Below are positions 47,190-58,656 of a stretch of 64,000 nucleotides of DNA, in pieces (positions within the stretch are counted from its first letter, which is position 1; each line of letters begins with the position of its first letter). A program made the position numbers and the translations under genes. Origin of the DNA: Dillenia suffruticosa (lineage: Eukaryota > Streptophyta > Magnoliopsida > Dilleniales > Dilleniaceae); the NCBI GenBank assembly GCA_033439265.1, contig JAVTVX010000024.1, positions 11,019,001 through 11,083,000 on the forward strand. Reading direction: 5' to 3'. The notes beneath the pieces are model-generated. The model saw only the letters and a program-made list of their open reading frames with translations. It did no database searches and was not told the origin of the DNA.

Positions 47190-48240
47190 TTATGGCAATA
47201 TGGGAAGTCGACACTCGTGTCCTATTTGACACCGAGTCGAATCATTCGTATGTGAGAAGCGCCTTTTTGCCCACGGGTTGGGTAAGCCGTGTCGCGAGGT
47301 TGCACGGCATACCTAACTCATGTTATCGACACCACTGTTGAGGACCCGAGGCTTGAGAAGGTCCCAGTGGTGCAGGTTTTCCTAAATATATTCCCGAGGA
47401 GCTACCCGGACTAACCCCAATTCGGGAGTGTGATTTCGAGATTGACCTAGCTCCAGGGATCACTCCCATATTTATTCTGCCATACTGAATGGCGCCAGTG
47501 AAGTTTAGAGAGCTCTAGGTCTAGTAGCGGGAATTACTGGACAACGGTTTTATCCGTTTGAGCACTTCCCCTTAGGGTGCTCCGGTGATTATTCGTGAAG
47601 TAGAAAGACGGGATTCTAAGATTGAGTGTGAACTGTAGGCAGCTAAACAAGGTTTTTATCAAGAATCTGAACACTGTCGTATATTGATGATTTATTTGAG
47701 CAGTTCCAGGTGCGCGTGTTTTTCTCAAAGATTGATCCTCGATTTGGATATCATTAGTTGCGGATCAAGGCTGAGGATGTGCCTAAGACCACATTCCGCA
47801 ATCAATAGGGATATTACGAGTTCGTGGTCATGCCATTTGGGCTGACCAACACACCAACAGCCACAGACAGTGACCGAGGTGCGAAGTTTCCTTAGCCTTG
47901 CGGGGTGTTATCGGCGATTCATAGAAGGATTTTTTTTCAGATCGTCGCTATACATACCAGATTGATACGAAGGGCGTCAAGTTCTTGTGGGACGATCGTT
48001 GTGAGACGAGCTTTCAAGAGCTCGAACGGCTGATGAGGGACGGCCAGACAGAGAGGATTTTAGTGTTTTAGCTCAACACGTAGCTATTCTAGATTGACAG
48101 GTCAGAAAGCTACGGAACAAAGAACTTTCATTGGTCAGAGTTTTGGGGAGGAGTGACCAGGTCGAGTAAGAGACCTGAGAGACCGAAGAGACTATTAAGA
48201 GACTTAAGAGACAATACCCCCACTCGTTCAGCGTATTATT
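47190..48240 (+). pseudogene. pol remnant of element C
   Basis: The protease shows VDTRVLFDTESNHSYVRSAF, where the family has D-S/T-G, so the active site is lost (Gly to Glu). Pieces of RT follow in shifting frames (VFFSKIDPRFGYHQLRIKAE, YYEFVVMPFGLTN, then LAGCYRRFIEGF and KFLWDDRCETSFQELERL), with many stops. After 48,060 the frame jumps to the very end of pol (RNKELSLVRVL, then ETEETIKR, QYPHSF), the chromodomain tail. About 2.5-3 kb of a normal pol is missing, including integrase. Confidence 0.85.
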
Positions 48241-48250
48241 TTCTTTTAGT

Positions 48251-48286
48251 TTCGAGGACGAAACTTGTTTTTATGGGGTTAGAAAA
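48251..48286 (+). other. conserved pre-LTR signal and polypurine tract of element C
   Basis: TTCGAGGACGAAAC is the motif found just upstream of the 3' LTR in Tekay/Del chromoviruses. ATGGGGTTAGAAAA then abuts the LTR and serves as a somewhat interrupted polypurine tract for plus-strand priming. Confidence 0.75.
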
Positions 48287-51200
48287 TGTAACACCAAGCC
48301 TAACAAAAAAAAAAAAAAAAAAAAAAAAGAAAAAAAAAAGAGAGGGAGAGCCAAAACGCAGCGTTTTGGCCCTCCCCCCAATTGAATTAGGGCTAAAGCC
48401 CTAATTCGTTTCTCTCTCTCTCTCTCTCCCTCTCTCCGCCGACCCTTCGCCTCCCTCCCCCACCGCGGCGCTGGTCTTCACCGCAAGCTCCGCCGCCATT
48501 CTTCTTCTTCTTCTTCTTCTCCTTCTCCTTCTCCTTCTCCTTCTTTTTCCCTCGCGGTTTCCCTCTCTACCTCACTCTGTCTTCTCTCCCTCTCGCGATC
48601 TTCCACGACCGCCCCTTTCCGCCTCGCCGCACACCACCGCGAGCCACGATCGAGCACCACCGCACGCCGCGAGCCTCCGCGAGCAGGACCCAGCCGTAGC
48701 GCGAGCCCAGGCCGCGAGCAGGACCCAGCCGCAGCGCGAGCCCAGGCCGCGAGCAGGACTGAGTCCGCGAGCGCAAGCCCAGGCCGCGAGGGCAAGCCCA
48801 GGCCCCGAGCGAGAGCCCAGGCCGCGAGCGCGCGAGCCAGCGTGCACGGGCGCGCGGCCCAGCGCACGAGCAGGGCACGGGCGCGCGGCCCAGCGCGCAG
48901 CAGCGCACGGGCGCGCGGCCCAGCGCGTGGCCCAGCGCGCAGCAGCGCACGCGAGCCGGCGCACGAGCACGCACCAGCACGGCGCACCAGCGCACGGGCG
49001 AGCACCAGCCCGCGAGCCACTGTCGGCCCGCATGCCCGCCAGCCTGCAGGCCCATTAGCCGCAGGCCCATCAGCAGCAAGCCCACGGGCCCACCAGGCCC
49101 GACAGCCCGTCCAAGCCCGCAGGCCCAGTACGGCCCGCGGCCCAGTTCAGCCCATCGGCCCGCCAGTCCGCAGGCCCATCAGCCACCGGCCCGTCGACCC
49201 GCTAGCCCGTTAGCCCACTGGCCCGCAGACCAGCGAGCCCGCTAGCTGTAGCCCACGAGCCCAGTTCGGCCCGTGGCCCACGAGCCCGCGACGGCCCGTG
49301 ACGGCCCACGAGCCCGTGACAGCCCACGAATCTCCACGCAGGTAAATGACTTAGGGTTTTGTTTCGGATCTATGTGTTTAGATCTAACAAATGAACCTTG
49401 TTTTGATAGGAAACCCTACAGACTTTGGAGTGATCGAAACGACTTTCGGACGAGACTCGGCGCTTCGAGAAAACCCTAGGTGAGGAGATTTCGACTCTAA
49501 TTGATAAATTGGACGAATCTAGGTTTGAATTTAAGATGAAAGATTTTGTATATGTTTAGAGTGTAAGTGGAATGCAAATAGAATACAAATTATGAAATGA
49601 TTATATATGAATTGAAGGTTAAGTATAGAATGTTACAGAAATTTGATGATCTGATTTAGGTTGATCTTTTTGGAGACTCGAGGAAGCAGATCAGATTTGA
49701 TTAGTTTTGAAAATAGGGAGTGACCACCCTCCCTAAAACTGTGAGTGGGACTTTGACATTCACTATTGATTGAAAACCATGTTTCAAAAATATTTTTAAA
49801 TGACATATTTCTGCAAATGCCTGATTGGTAGAATTTTCGAATATTTGATGAATGTTTTGTGACCTTTGGAGTGTCTTAACTGCCGACTTTATTGATATGC
49901 ATACATGAGTTTTGATAAACGTATATTGTGCCACATTTTCGACATATTGATATGTTTTAATGCTTCCACTGCATTGGCACATGGTTTTAAATGGATTTAT
50001 ATACACATTTGGGCTGTATGCCCGGCCGACTTTATGATATTATGTTTTGGGCTGTATGCCCGGCCGACTTTGTGATATTATACATTGGGCTGTATGCCCG
50101 GCTGACGTTATGATATTATGCATGGGGCTATATGCCCGGCTGATCTGGTGATGGGATGCATGGGGCTACGTGCCCGGCTGATATGATATTGTGATCCGTA
50201 GCTACGAAGGACATCTGGTAGAGGCACCCCTTGTGTCCGGATACGCTTCGGCCGGAGGTATCCGCCAGATTGTCGTGTGTATGGGTGTCCCAGGTTGACC
50301 CTCATCGGAGAGGACGTTGAGTACGGCTCCGTCTAGCACCAGGCGGGGGCACCATACACGGCTGACTAGTTATATGTACACTATATACTTTTTACAGGCT
50401 AGTTGGGGTAGCCTGTGGCCAACATTGGGGCAGAGAACCATTCTTTAATACTTGCATTTGGGAAAAAAAAAAAACCCCCAATGCACCGTCCTTGGTCGAG
50501 GTAGACCATTGCCGGGAATATTTCATTGGCCGGTTCTTCATGACATTGATGTAAAATTTTGGGATGCATATCTGGCTTTTTGATGTGTGCGTGTGATATA
50601 TGATTTTGGAAATAACATGATCAGTTTGCATACTGTGGATATTTTCTTATCTTATACTTTGACACTCCAAATTCACCTCGATATTGATAGCATGATGTCA
50701 ATCCCCTCACTTACTGAGTATCCTCCCATAGATACTCATCCCTCACTTTCTTTCCCACAGGATTAGTGTTGGATCGAGGAGATACCACTGGGATTGGGTA
50801 TGGATATTTTCCATCTCTTCCGCTATGATGATTGGTGATATTATTATGTATTGGAGGTTTTAGATTGACCAATGTATTTATATAAATTTTCTGGGATGAA
50901 TGTATAAATTATGGACTTTATTTCGCGAAACTCGCGTGTTGATTATTTCGTTGCATTGAGGCATTTGTAAATATTTAAAAAAATAACTTGGGAATTTATT
51001 TTATATATGCGTAGAATTTAAGTCCGCTCGGTGTGGCGGCTGCTCATGCTCTAGTTGGGCATGACAGTAGAGGTCTGTTGCTAGGACTGTTAGAAACTTT
51101 ATAGCCTTGCGTTGTTCTGGATGTTGGCTGTGGATATTGTTGATTTTGGAGAGGCCGGGATGGCCAATTGTTTATTTGTACTGGATGAATGTCATATACA

Positions 51201-51322
51201 GGTGAAATTGTACATGGGAAACCTCCGATTTATGGGGAGGTTCTGCCCGATTTTCTGTAAAAATCCAGCCGGCATCCAGGGACAACGGGCGGCTGTTCAC
51301 GATCCCGGTTCGGGGCGTGACA
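48287..51322 (+). mobile_element. 3' LTR of element C, 3,036 bp
   Basis: It is nearly identical to 42,182-45,266. Visible differences are a shorter (CT)n and CTT tract, loss of one GAGAGCCCAGGC-type unit and an 8-bp difference in the GC block, a shorter A-run near 50,465, and about sixteen single-base changes. Confidence 0.9.
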
Positions 51323-51327
51323 TCTAG
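51323..51327. repeat. target site duplication of element C, right copy
   Basis: TCTAG, matching 42,177-42,181. Confidence 0.9.
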
Positions 51328-51965
51328 CATGTGCAAGTCAACTTGTGATAAGTGTAAGTCGACTTGACCAAGAGTTTTACTTAGCTTTAAGTCTTGGCTT
51401 TGTGTTTTGGCCTAGCTTGACTAAGTTAACTCATTTTTCACAAATTTTTCTTAGTGTTGAAGTGGTAAGTTAACTTGTGTCTATACCAGAATAACTTGAG
51501 CTTAGTATGGTTTTACCTAATTTCATTTTGACCATTAGCATTTTCAATTTTCAACCATTAGAAGTTCAAATTTGTGACTACTCTAATACTTCTATAGGAT
51601 AGGTTGCAACTTATGCTCTAAATAGGTCGATTTGTATTTCAAACTCTCAGTTTTATTCACAGATTGTTTAGCAAATCAATTTAATTTTTAAGTGAGTCGA
51701 CTTGCCTAATTTCGTGTTTTTATTCAAAGGTTGATCTATATTTAGTAAGTCAACTTTGTTTTATATGACTCAATTTGATTAACTTTTTATTTTGTTTAGA
51801 AGTCTGATTTGTACTTAGCAAGTCAACTTGATTCATGAATGAGCCGACTTGTTCAAATCTGCAACTAAGTTAACTATTCTTAAACTTGCTTTAACCCCTT
51901 GCTAATTGATTTTTCATCGATCTACCTTCATTATGCGCAACGTCTAACTTAGTTTTACTCATCCT
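51328..51965. repeat. GTCGACTT-rich diverged repeat, right of element C
   Basis: This continues the texture at 41,496-42,176, with AAGTCGACTTGACC and GAGTCGACTTGCC as the best-kept copies and many decayed GTCAACTT forms. No gene is present. Confidence 0.55.
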
Positions 51966-53330
51966 CAAAACATATTTTGTCAATAGTAAGAACGTGGTTC
52001 AACCCTGTTATGTTTTTTTTTCTTATTTGAAAGTATTTTACATTTTCATTTTTTATTTTTTATTTTTGATTTTTGATTTTTGATTTTCATTATATTTTAT
52101 ATTATTTATTTTTTTATATTTCTATTGGAAGGAGAAATATGTTAAAATTCAAAGTCTAATACTATGTTTGGATGGACTGATTCGGGAAGAACAGAAAAGA
52201 TTAGGAAAGAAAAGTGATTGTATTTCCTTCGTTTGGAAGTTTTATACGGAGGAAAAGAAAAGAAATCGGATGATTTTTTATCCTTAAAAACATAAATAAT
52301 TTTCTTTCCAAAATTGGGAAGAAAATAAAAGAAGAGAAAAGTTCACTAACTCTAGCCTTTTAATATACCTAATTTATCTTTAAAAAGGTGATGTAGAAAT
52401 ATTTAATTCCTGACAAATCCCACATCATTTGCAACTAGCTACTTGATGGTCTGGTTTTTCTAGCCGTTCAACCAAGCAATACTTTGATGTTGTTTAGTTG
52501 GCTGGTTCTGCTAGCCGGTCGACCGGCATTCCTCAGCTGGTCGATGGTTGACCAGCATTCCTCAGCTGCTCGGTTGGGTGGGGAATTTTATGTATTTCTT
52601 GGCCTATGGATTTGGACCCGAATCTCTTTGTTAAACATTGCTAATATTTTAAAGATTATACCATCAAACTATAATTACTATAACTGCACTTTAGAATAAT
52701 TATCTATCCCTAGACCAATGTCGAAACCAAAAATTTTTCATTGAGAAAACAAGGGGCAAAAGGAATAGGGAATAAAGTAGTAACCATTTCGTGAGTAAAT
52801 CATATTTAAATCTCTCTCTAGACCTCTCTCTCTCTATTTCTATATCTAAAAACTCTCCGTCTCTCTCTCTCTTAAATATTCATCATCATTTTGGTAGGAC
52901 TCCAGCCGGTCGATCGGGCAACTTCTTATAGCTGCTTGGTTGGCTGGTTCTTTTACTGGTCGACTAATTCTAATGTGTTCTTTGCCAAATAATTTAAAAG
53001 ACAACTTTTGTAAACATAGATTATAAATGAGAATTTTCTCTCTATTTCCCTCTAACTCTCAAATAAAAGAAAATCTTTTTTCTTTTCTTTCCTAAAACTC
53101 CTGAACAAAATAGAAAAAAAAAAAAGTTTCATCATTTTCGTTATTTTCTTTTGTTTCTTAACTTTTTTTTTTTCTCTCCTAGACTCCCGAACTAAGGGTA
53201 AGGGAAGAAGTTAAAACTAAAGTGTAAAATGTTAATTTTAGTAGAGAAGTAGATAGGCGGAATAATTTTTCCCAATTTCAAAGTTTGAATATTGTTGAAG
53301 TTTGAGGCTAAAAGGTTAGTTTGATAAAAA
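51966..53330. repeat. relative of the 9.4-9.7 kb repeat, split by inserted sequence
   Basis: 51,966-52,165 resembles 9,428-9,635 (GGTTCAACCCTGTTATG against GGTTCAATCCTCTTATT). 53,215-53,320 resembles 9,650-9,730 (AAAGTGTAAAATGTTAATTT against AAAGTGTAAAAAGTTAATTT). The 1 kb between begins CTATGTTTGGATGGACTGA and ends with an imperfect inverse of it, so it may be a small DNA transposon. It contains GCTGGTTCTGCTAGCCGGTC-like repeats. No gene is present. Confidence 0.45.
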
Positions 53331-53574
53331 CCCAAAATTTAAGGGATAAATTTGTATTTAAAACAAAATGAAAAAGGAAAAACTACATGGGATTGATTGG
53401 CAGAGAGAGAGAGAGAGCTTTTGGTTTGTGATCAACTGAAACAAGTCATGCGACTGCGATAAGAAAGAGAAATGGATAAGTTTCGGTAGGCTGACAAAGA
53501 TTGTGCAAACTCCACTACGCAACTTGAATATCACTTTTCAAATATTTTTATTATAAACAGCGTGTGCCTATCAA

Positions 53575-53577
<3 letters not shown>

Positions 53578-53609
<32 letters not shown>
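53578..53609 (+). promoter_or_regulatory. (TA)n microsatellite, likely core promoter of the reductase gene
   Basis: Sixteen AT dinucleotides end 54 bp before the start codon. TTATAAA at about 53,549 is an alternative TATA box. The start of transcription cannot be fixed from sequence, but the short distance means the repeat is either the TATA region or in the leader. Confidence 0.5.
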
Positions 53610-53613
<4 letters not shown>

Positions 53614-53663
53614 ATTAGCGTATTGATGCCATCAAATTAGTGCGTCTGGCCAAGAGAGTGGAA

Positions 53664-55191
53664 ATGGAGAGACGCATTCCACAGGCGGCACTTAAAAATT
53701 CACCGGGCAAGGCAATTCCCCTGATAGGATTTGGCACAGCTTCATTTCCCTTTGGAGAGTCCAATTCACTAGTGAAGGAATCAATACTGCATGCCATCAA
53801 AATTGGGTATAGACACTTCGATTCGGCTGCAATTTATCAATCAGAACAACCTCTTGGGGAGGCCATAGCAGAAGCTTTGCATCTTGGACTCATCAAATCC
53901 AGGGATGACCTCTTTATCACTTCTAAGCTTTGGTGTAGTGACGCCCACTCTCACCGTGTCCTTCCTGCCTTACAAAACTCACTCAAGTAATGAAATTTAC
54001 ATTCAGCCTTTCTCTTTCTTCCTTCCTTGGAGTATAAAGGAACTTGATGTGTTTTCATTTTTTACTAGTTTGTTTTAATTGATTTTTTTTAAAAAAAAAA
54101 TAAGTAAAACGGAGATAGCATTAATATAAATTTTTTTATTGGCATGAGACACAATCAGGGGGCATTTGTGTCAGTTTCCTTCAATAATATACGTTAACTT
54201 CGATTTATTTAATAATAATCGAGAAAATTAGATGCAATTTGAATATAATTGAAGAACAAATTAATGTTCAAAATTTTCTAGCTATGTAAGCGGATATGTT
54301 TTGCGTATGTGTGGGGGCAGAAACCTTGGATCGGACTACCTGGATCTATATCTCATACATAATCCGGTGAGCATAAAGGGAGAAGGGCTTCAGCTACCAG
54401 TAAGGCAAGAGGACCTTGTTGCCATGGATTTTGAGTCCGTCTGGAAAGCCATGGAAGAATGCCAAGAGCTTGGCCTCACCAAATCCATTGGTGTCAGCAA
54501 CTTCTCTATCAAGAAACTGAACCTCTTGCTTGCTAGTGCCAGAATCCCTCCTGCTGTCAATCAAGTTAGTACCCAATGGCTCCAAAATGAGTATTAATAA
54601 TATTTTGCTTCAAAAATATAAATACATATGATTGGTGCTTTTTTTTTTGTTGGGGGGATTGAAGGTGGAGATGAACCCACTATGGCGGCAAAAGAAGCTA
54701 AAAGAATTTTGCGAGGAGAAGGGAATTCATGTGTCAGCATACTCACCGCTGGGAGCAGCTGGAACTATCTGGGGAAGTAATAGAGTGATGGAATGCGAGG
54801 TCCTTAAACAAGTGGCTCGTGAAAGCGGAAAGACTCTTGCCCAGGTTAGCTTTCCCTATTTTGCCGCTTCTAAATTCTTTTAAATTCGTAATACGATTCG
54901 TGATGTAAAGAACTATTATTAATTTTTTGTACCATCATTTGACTAATCATGAAGGTATGCCTTAGATGGGTTTATGAACAAGGGGCAAGTGTTCTAGTGA
55001 AGAGCTTCAATAAGGAGAGAATGAAAGAGAACTTGGACATACTTGATTGGAAGCTAAGTTTAGAAGATTTGAACAAGATTAATCAAATTCCAGAGATAAA
55101 ATCATCTCCAGCGACTGTATTCATTTCAGATGAAGGCCCTTTCAAGACCTTAGAGGAATTCTGGGATGAAGAGATTAAAATAGTCCAGTAG
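53664..55191 (+). CDS. NADPH-dependent aldo-keto reductase (AKR4-type), four exons, 327 residues
   Basis: The family reduces carbonyl groups with NADPH in the cytosol; plant relatives include codeinone reductase-like, chalcone reductase-like and deoxymugineic acid synthase-like enzymes. Exons are 53,664-53,986, 54,321-54,564, 54,665-54,844 and 54,955-55,191. All borders are GT-AG and the phases join cleanly. The first ATG giving the family N-terminus is used ([10 protein letters not shown]). The barrel and catalytic tetrad are complete: Asp53 (HFDSA), Tyr58 (AIYQSE), Lys88 (TSKLW), His121 (LIHNP). Signature IGVSNFS and the cofactor-binding [12 protein letters not shown] are present. The usual LIHWP is LIHNP here, which may affect the substrate pocket. 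There is no plastid signal. Length is normal. The exact substrate cannot be told. It is the only complete host gene in the window. Confidence 0.92.
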
Positions 55192-55219
55192 ATTAAAGTT
55201 GTTACTGTTAGATGCGGAG

Positions 55220-55225
55220 AATAAA
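55220..55225 (+). terminator. polyadenylation signal of the reductase gene
   Basis: AATAAA lies 28 bases after the stop codon, and a second AATAAA lies at about 55,242. Both fit a short 3' untranslated region. Confidence 0.55.
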
Positions 55226-56122
55226 ATTTGTAATTTGTGAACAATAAAACTTTAAAAACGTAAATGATAAACAATTTAATAATTTTATTTTTTTGTCAAA
55301 AATAGTTATTTTATGTAAATAGACAGTTTGAAATAATAACTTATATAAACTTTAATATTTAATGAAATTACAATAAAGGATAATTGATATTAAAATTACA
55401 TAAACAATTCATAAAATAAATAGTTTTATAATAATTTTAAAATATTCATACTTAAACATAAATATTTTAAGTTCATAAATATTCTGAAATATTTTAAATA
55501 TTTAAAATTCATATATATTTTTTTGAAAGTCTCCCTACTAATAAATTAGTAATTTATTTTTTCGGGTATATGGTTAAGAACTCTAGCCACGTACCTATCA
55601 CCATATGTAGACAAACTAAATTTTTATTATCATTTCTTCCTTTTTCTTGATTCTCACCGATATAATTCGAATCACATTTGTCAAACTACACATCTATACA
55701 CCACTTGGCATATGATAAAGTTATGAAATGTTATTATTGCAACAATTACTTTTTGTGTTATTTAATCAATAGAAATGACTTCATATCATGATTTCATATC
55801 ACGTTAAATATACTACTACTTTTTTCGAACTCCAATCGTTTGATTGCTAACATTTTTTAGTAAAAAATGTGCATTGTTAAATATTTTTTTCTAATATTCT
55901 AACTATATATCTCCTCTAAAATCTAGAAGATAATATCATTCATGTTCGTATGAGTTGTAAATATTAGTTTATTAAAAAAATCAATATATATATCATGAAA
56001 AACTTTGTATGAGTTGTAACTTCAAGAAGGTGAGGAAACACAATTTTCATTTCTTCAAACACAATTGAAAAGATATAGGTATCATGTGTAATTCTAGGCC
56101 AACCAACAACAATGAAGATGAA
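55226..56122. other. intergenic, AT-rich, nothing recognised
   Basis: No gene or repeat family was recognised between the reductase gene and element N2. Confidence 0.5.
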
Positions 56123-56753
56123 TAGCACTACAAAAAAACAGCCTTTTAACCACAAATTTAGCGACGAAAATTTTAAAAAAATTCGTCGCTAAAAACATTA
56201 GCAACGGATTTAGTGACGAAAAATTTTTCGTCGCTAATAACGCGTCGCAAAAATTTAGCTACGAAAATTAGAAATCCGTCGCTAAATTTAGCGACGAAAA
56301 TTGAAATCCGTCGCTAAATTTAGCGACAAATAATTTTTCGTCGCTAAAATTCGTCACAAACTTTAGCGACGAAAAATTATCCGTCGCTAAATTAGCGACA
56401 TAAAAAAAATCCGTTGCTAAATTTAGCGACGAAAATCTAAAATTCGTCGTTAAATTTAGCGACAAATAATTTTTGTCGCTAAAATCCGTCACTAATTTAG
56501 GTGAAAAAAATCTGTAATAATAAAAAAATCTATCGCTAAATTCAGCGACGGATTTGGAATCCGTCGCAAAAATCCGTCGCTGATTTCAAATTCCGTCAAA
56601 TGAAATGTTCAGGGAGGGCACGTGTCACCCGAGCGCCACCCTTCCCACCCGAGCCCGCCCGCCCGAGCACGTGCCACCTGAGCCAGCACCCCGCACCCCA
56701 CGCAGACACTCTTAATTGCTGAAAATTGCTGGAAAATGCCTTCTGCCTCCACC

Positions 56754-56818
56754 GTGGTTCGAACTTCGAACTCCGCACTCCTCCGAACTCCTGCATGCAA
56801 CCTGTAAACCACCGAGCC
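56754..56818 (-). other. tRNA-like Pol III promoter module, leftward (N2)
   Basis: The A-box-like GGCTCGGTGGTTTACAGG and B-box-like GTTCGAACCACGG on the minus strand are in the same position as in N1, with a 17-bp expansion of GAGTTCGGAG-type repeats between them. Confidence 0.4.
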
Positions 56819-57408
56819 AAAGATATTATTATTATATAAATTTCTTTTTTATTATTTATTATCTTTATTTCACATTTTTCTAATAATAAAAAAATAATAT
56901 ATAATAATAATTTAAAATAATAAATATAATAACTTTTTTTATTTATACCACCCACCTAAAATAATATTAATTAAAAATAATAAATATGATAATTTTTAAT
57001 AAAATAAAAAATAATAAAATACTAATTTAAAATAAAATAATAAATTAATTAAAAAATTTGTTTATATTATATTTTGATTTCTTCTTTTTTCTTTTATCTT
57101 ATTATCTTATTATTTTTTTTCATTTTTATTTTATTTTTTTAATCCATAATTTAAAAATGGATTACTATATCTCAAAACTATAAAATTATAAGTATCAATA
57201 AATTATAATATATTAATAATTTAAAAAATCTATATATTTAATTACAAAATATTTTTATTTGTTATAATAAAATTATTGTATATTATAATAAAATTATTAT
57301 ATATAAGAAATGAGAGTAGAAAGAAAAAAAAAACCCAAAAATAGAGATAAGGAAAAATAAAGTGAGAATAGAAAACAAAGAAGATGAAGAAAGTCACACA
57401 ACAACACC

Positions 57409-57469
57409 CGTGGTATAGTGGTAACATGTCTTTGAGGTCGAGGGAGGTCCAAGTCCAAGATTCGAATCC
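57409..57469 (+). other. tRNA-like Pol III promoter module, rightward (N2)
   Basis: TGGTATAGTGG (57,411-57,421) fits a glycine-tRNA-like A box, and GATTCGAATCC (57,459-57,469) is a very good B box. Stems do not close into a cloverleaf. In N1 both boxes are slightly more decayed. Confidence 0.45.
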
Positions 57470-57509
57470 TTTCAACTACACTTCAACAGATTTATTTATA
57501 TTTTTTGTG

Positions 57510-57655
57510 GCACGCCCGAGGCAGGCGCGCGCAGGGCGCGGGCGTCCAGGCAGGCAGGCAGGCGCGCGCAGGGCGCGAGCGTCCAGGCAGGCAGGCAGGC
57601 GCGGGCGTCCAGGCAGGCAAGCAGGCGCCCGTGCGTGCATGGGCCGGCGCCCGCC
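57510..57655. repeat. GC-rich tandem array in N2, unit about 38 bp
   Basis: Units built of GGCGCGCGCAGGGCGCG and GTCCAGGCAGGCAGGCA repeat about three times. N1 has a palindromic form at the same place, so this island changes quickly between copies. Confidence 0.75.
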
Positions 57656-58656
57656 CAGTTCAGATTAATATTTAATTAAAAAATTTATATTATTAAATAA
57701 AATAATACAAATAAAATAAAATTACCTATACAATAATAAAAAAATATTAAATCAAAAAAAAGAAAAAAAATAATAAATTAATTTAAATATATATATAATT
57801 TAAATAAAATAAAATATATGGTTTTTTTTAAGAATTAAGAAATATAATATAATAAAATAAAATGTAAATTAAAATATTATAAAATAATAATATAATTTGT
57901 TAATATCAAATAATAAAATAAAAATAAAAATAAAATAAAATTATAATTAAAAGAAGATAAAATTCAGCGACGGATTTTCAAATCTGTCGTTGAAATTATT
58001 AAAATAAAATAAAAATAAAACAAAATTCTAATTATTCAGCGACGGATTTGGAATCCGTCGCTGAATTAGCCGCGGATTTGGAAATCCGTCGCTGAATTAG
58101 CCACGGATTTGGAAATCCGTCGCTAAATTAAATTCGGTTGTTAAATTAATTTTTTTAATTTAAATATTATATTAATATTTTATTTTATTTAATTATATAT
58201 AAAAAACCTATTTAGCGAAGGATTTTGAATCCGTCGCTAAATCAGCCACGGATTTAGAAATCCGTCGCTAAACCGTGGTTGTTAAATTAATTTTTTAATT
58301 TAAATATTATATTAATATTATATTTTATTTAATTATATATAAAAAACTTATTTAGCGACGAAATTTGCAATGAAAAATTTTTTTGTCGCCAATTGACGAC
58401 GAATTTAGTTACGAAAATTTTTTCGTCACTAATTAGCGACGAATTAGCCATGAAAATTTTTTCGTCACTAATTAGCGACGAATTTTGCTACGAATGATGT
58501 GTCCGTCGCTAATTTAGCCACGACTTCCTTTTCGTTACAAATTTTGTGACAAATTAGCGACGAAAAAGTTTTTGTCGCTAAATTCGTCGCAAAATAGCGA
58601 CGAATTTTTTCCGTTGCGAAAATCCGTGGCTAAAACCGTATTTTTTTGTAGTGTAG

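Larger units (their letters stand above)
42182..51322 (+). mobile_element. C: young Tekay-like Ty3 chromovirus, gag-only, 9.1 kb
   Basis: Two LTRs (42,182-45,266 and 48,287-51,322) enclose 3.0 kb of internal DNA. Present are a Met-initiator primer-binding site, an intact gag, shredded protease and RT, the end of a chromodomain, the TTCGAGGACGAAAC signal and a polypurine tract. The LTRs differ by about sixteen substitutions and a few changes in simple repeats as far as I can see by eye, so the insertion is recent. RNase H, most of integrase and large parts of RT are missing. The copy must have moved with proteins from another element. Confidence 0.9.
56126..58653. mobile_element. N2: non-autonomous CACTA element, close copy of N1
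   Basis: It starts CACTACAAAAAAACAGCC and ends ...TTTTTTTGTAGTG, with a perfect TAG duplication (56,123-56,125 and 58,654-58,656). It aligns with N1 end to end, including subterminal GCGACGAAAA arrays, GC islands, tRNA-like modules and the AT-rich core. Its GACG motifs are better kept than in N1, and its terminus retains CACTA, so it is the younger or better-preserved copy. It lies about 0.9 kb downstream of the reductase gene. Confidence 0.9.

Noticed and set aside
49701..50006. Minus-strand 101-codon ORF conserved at 43,641-43,946
   Set aside because: It is repeated only because the two LTRs of element C are nearly identical, and it is antisense to the element.
57409..57469. A functional tRNA gene
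   Set aside because: A and B boxes are good, but acceptor, D and anticodon stems cannot be paired; kept only as a tRNA-like module.
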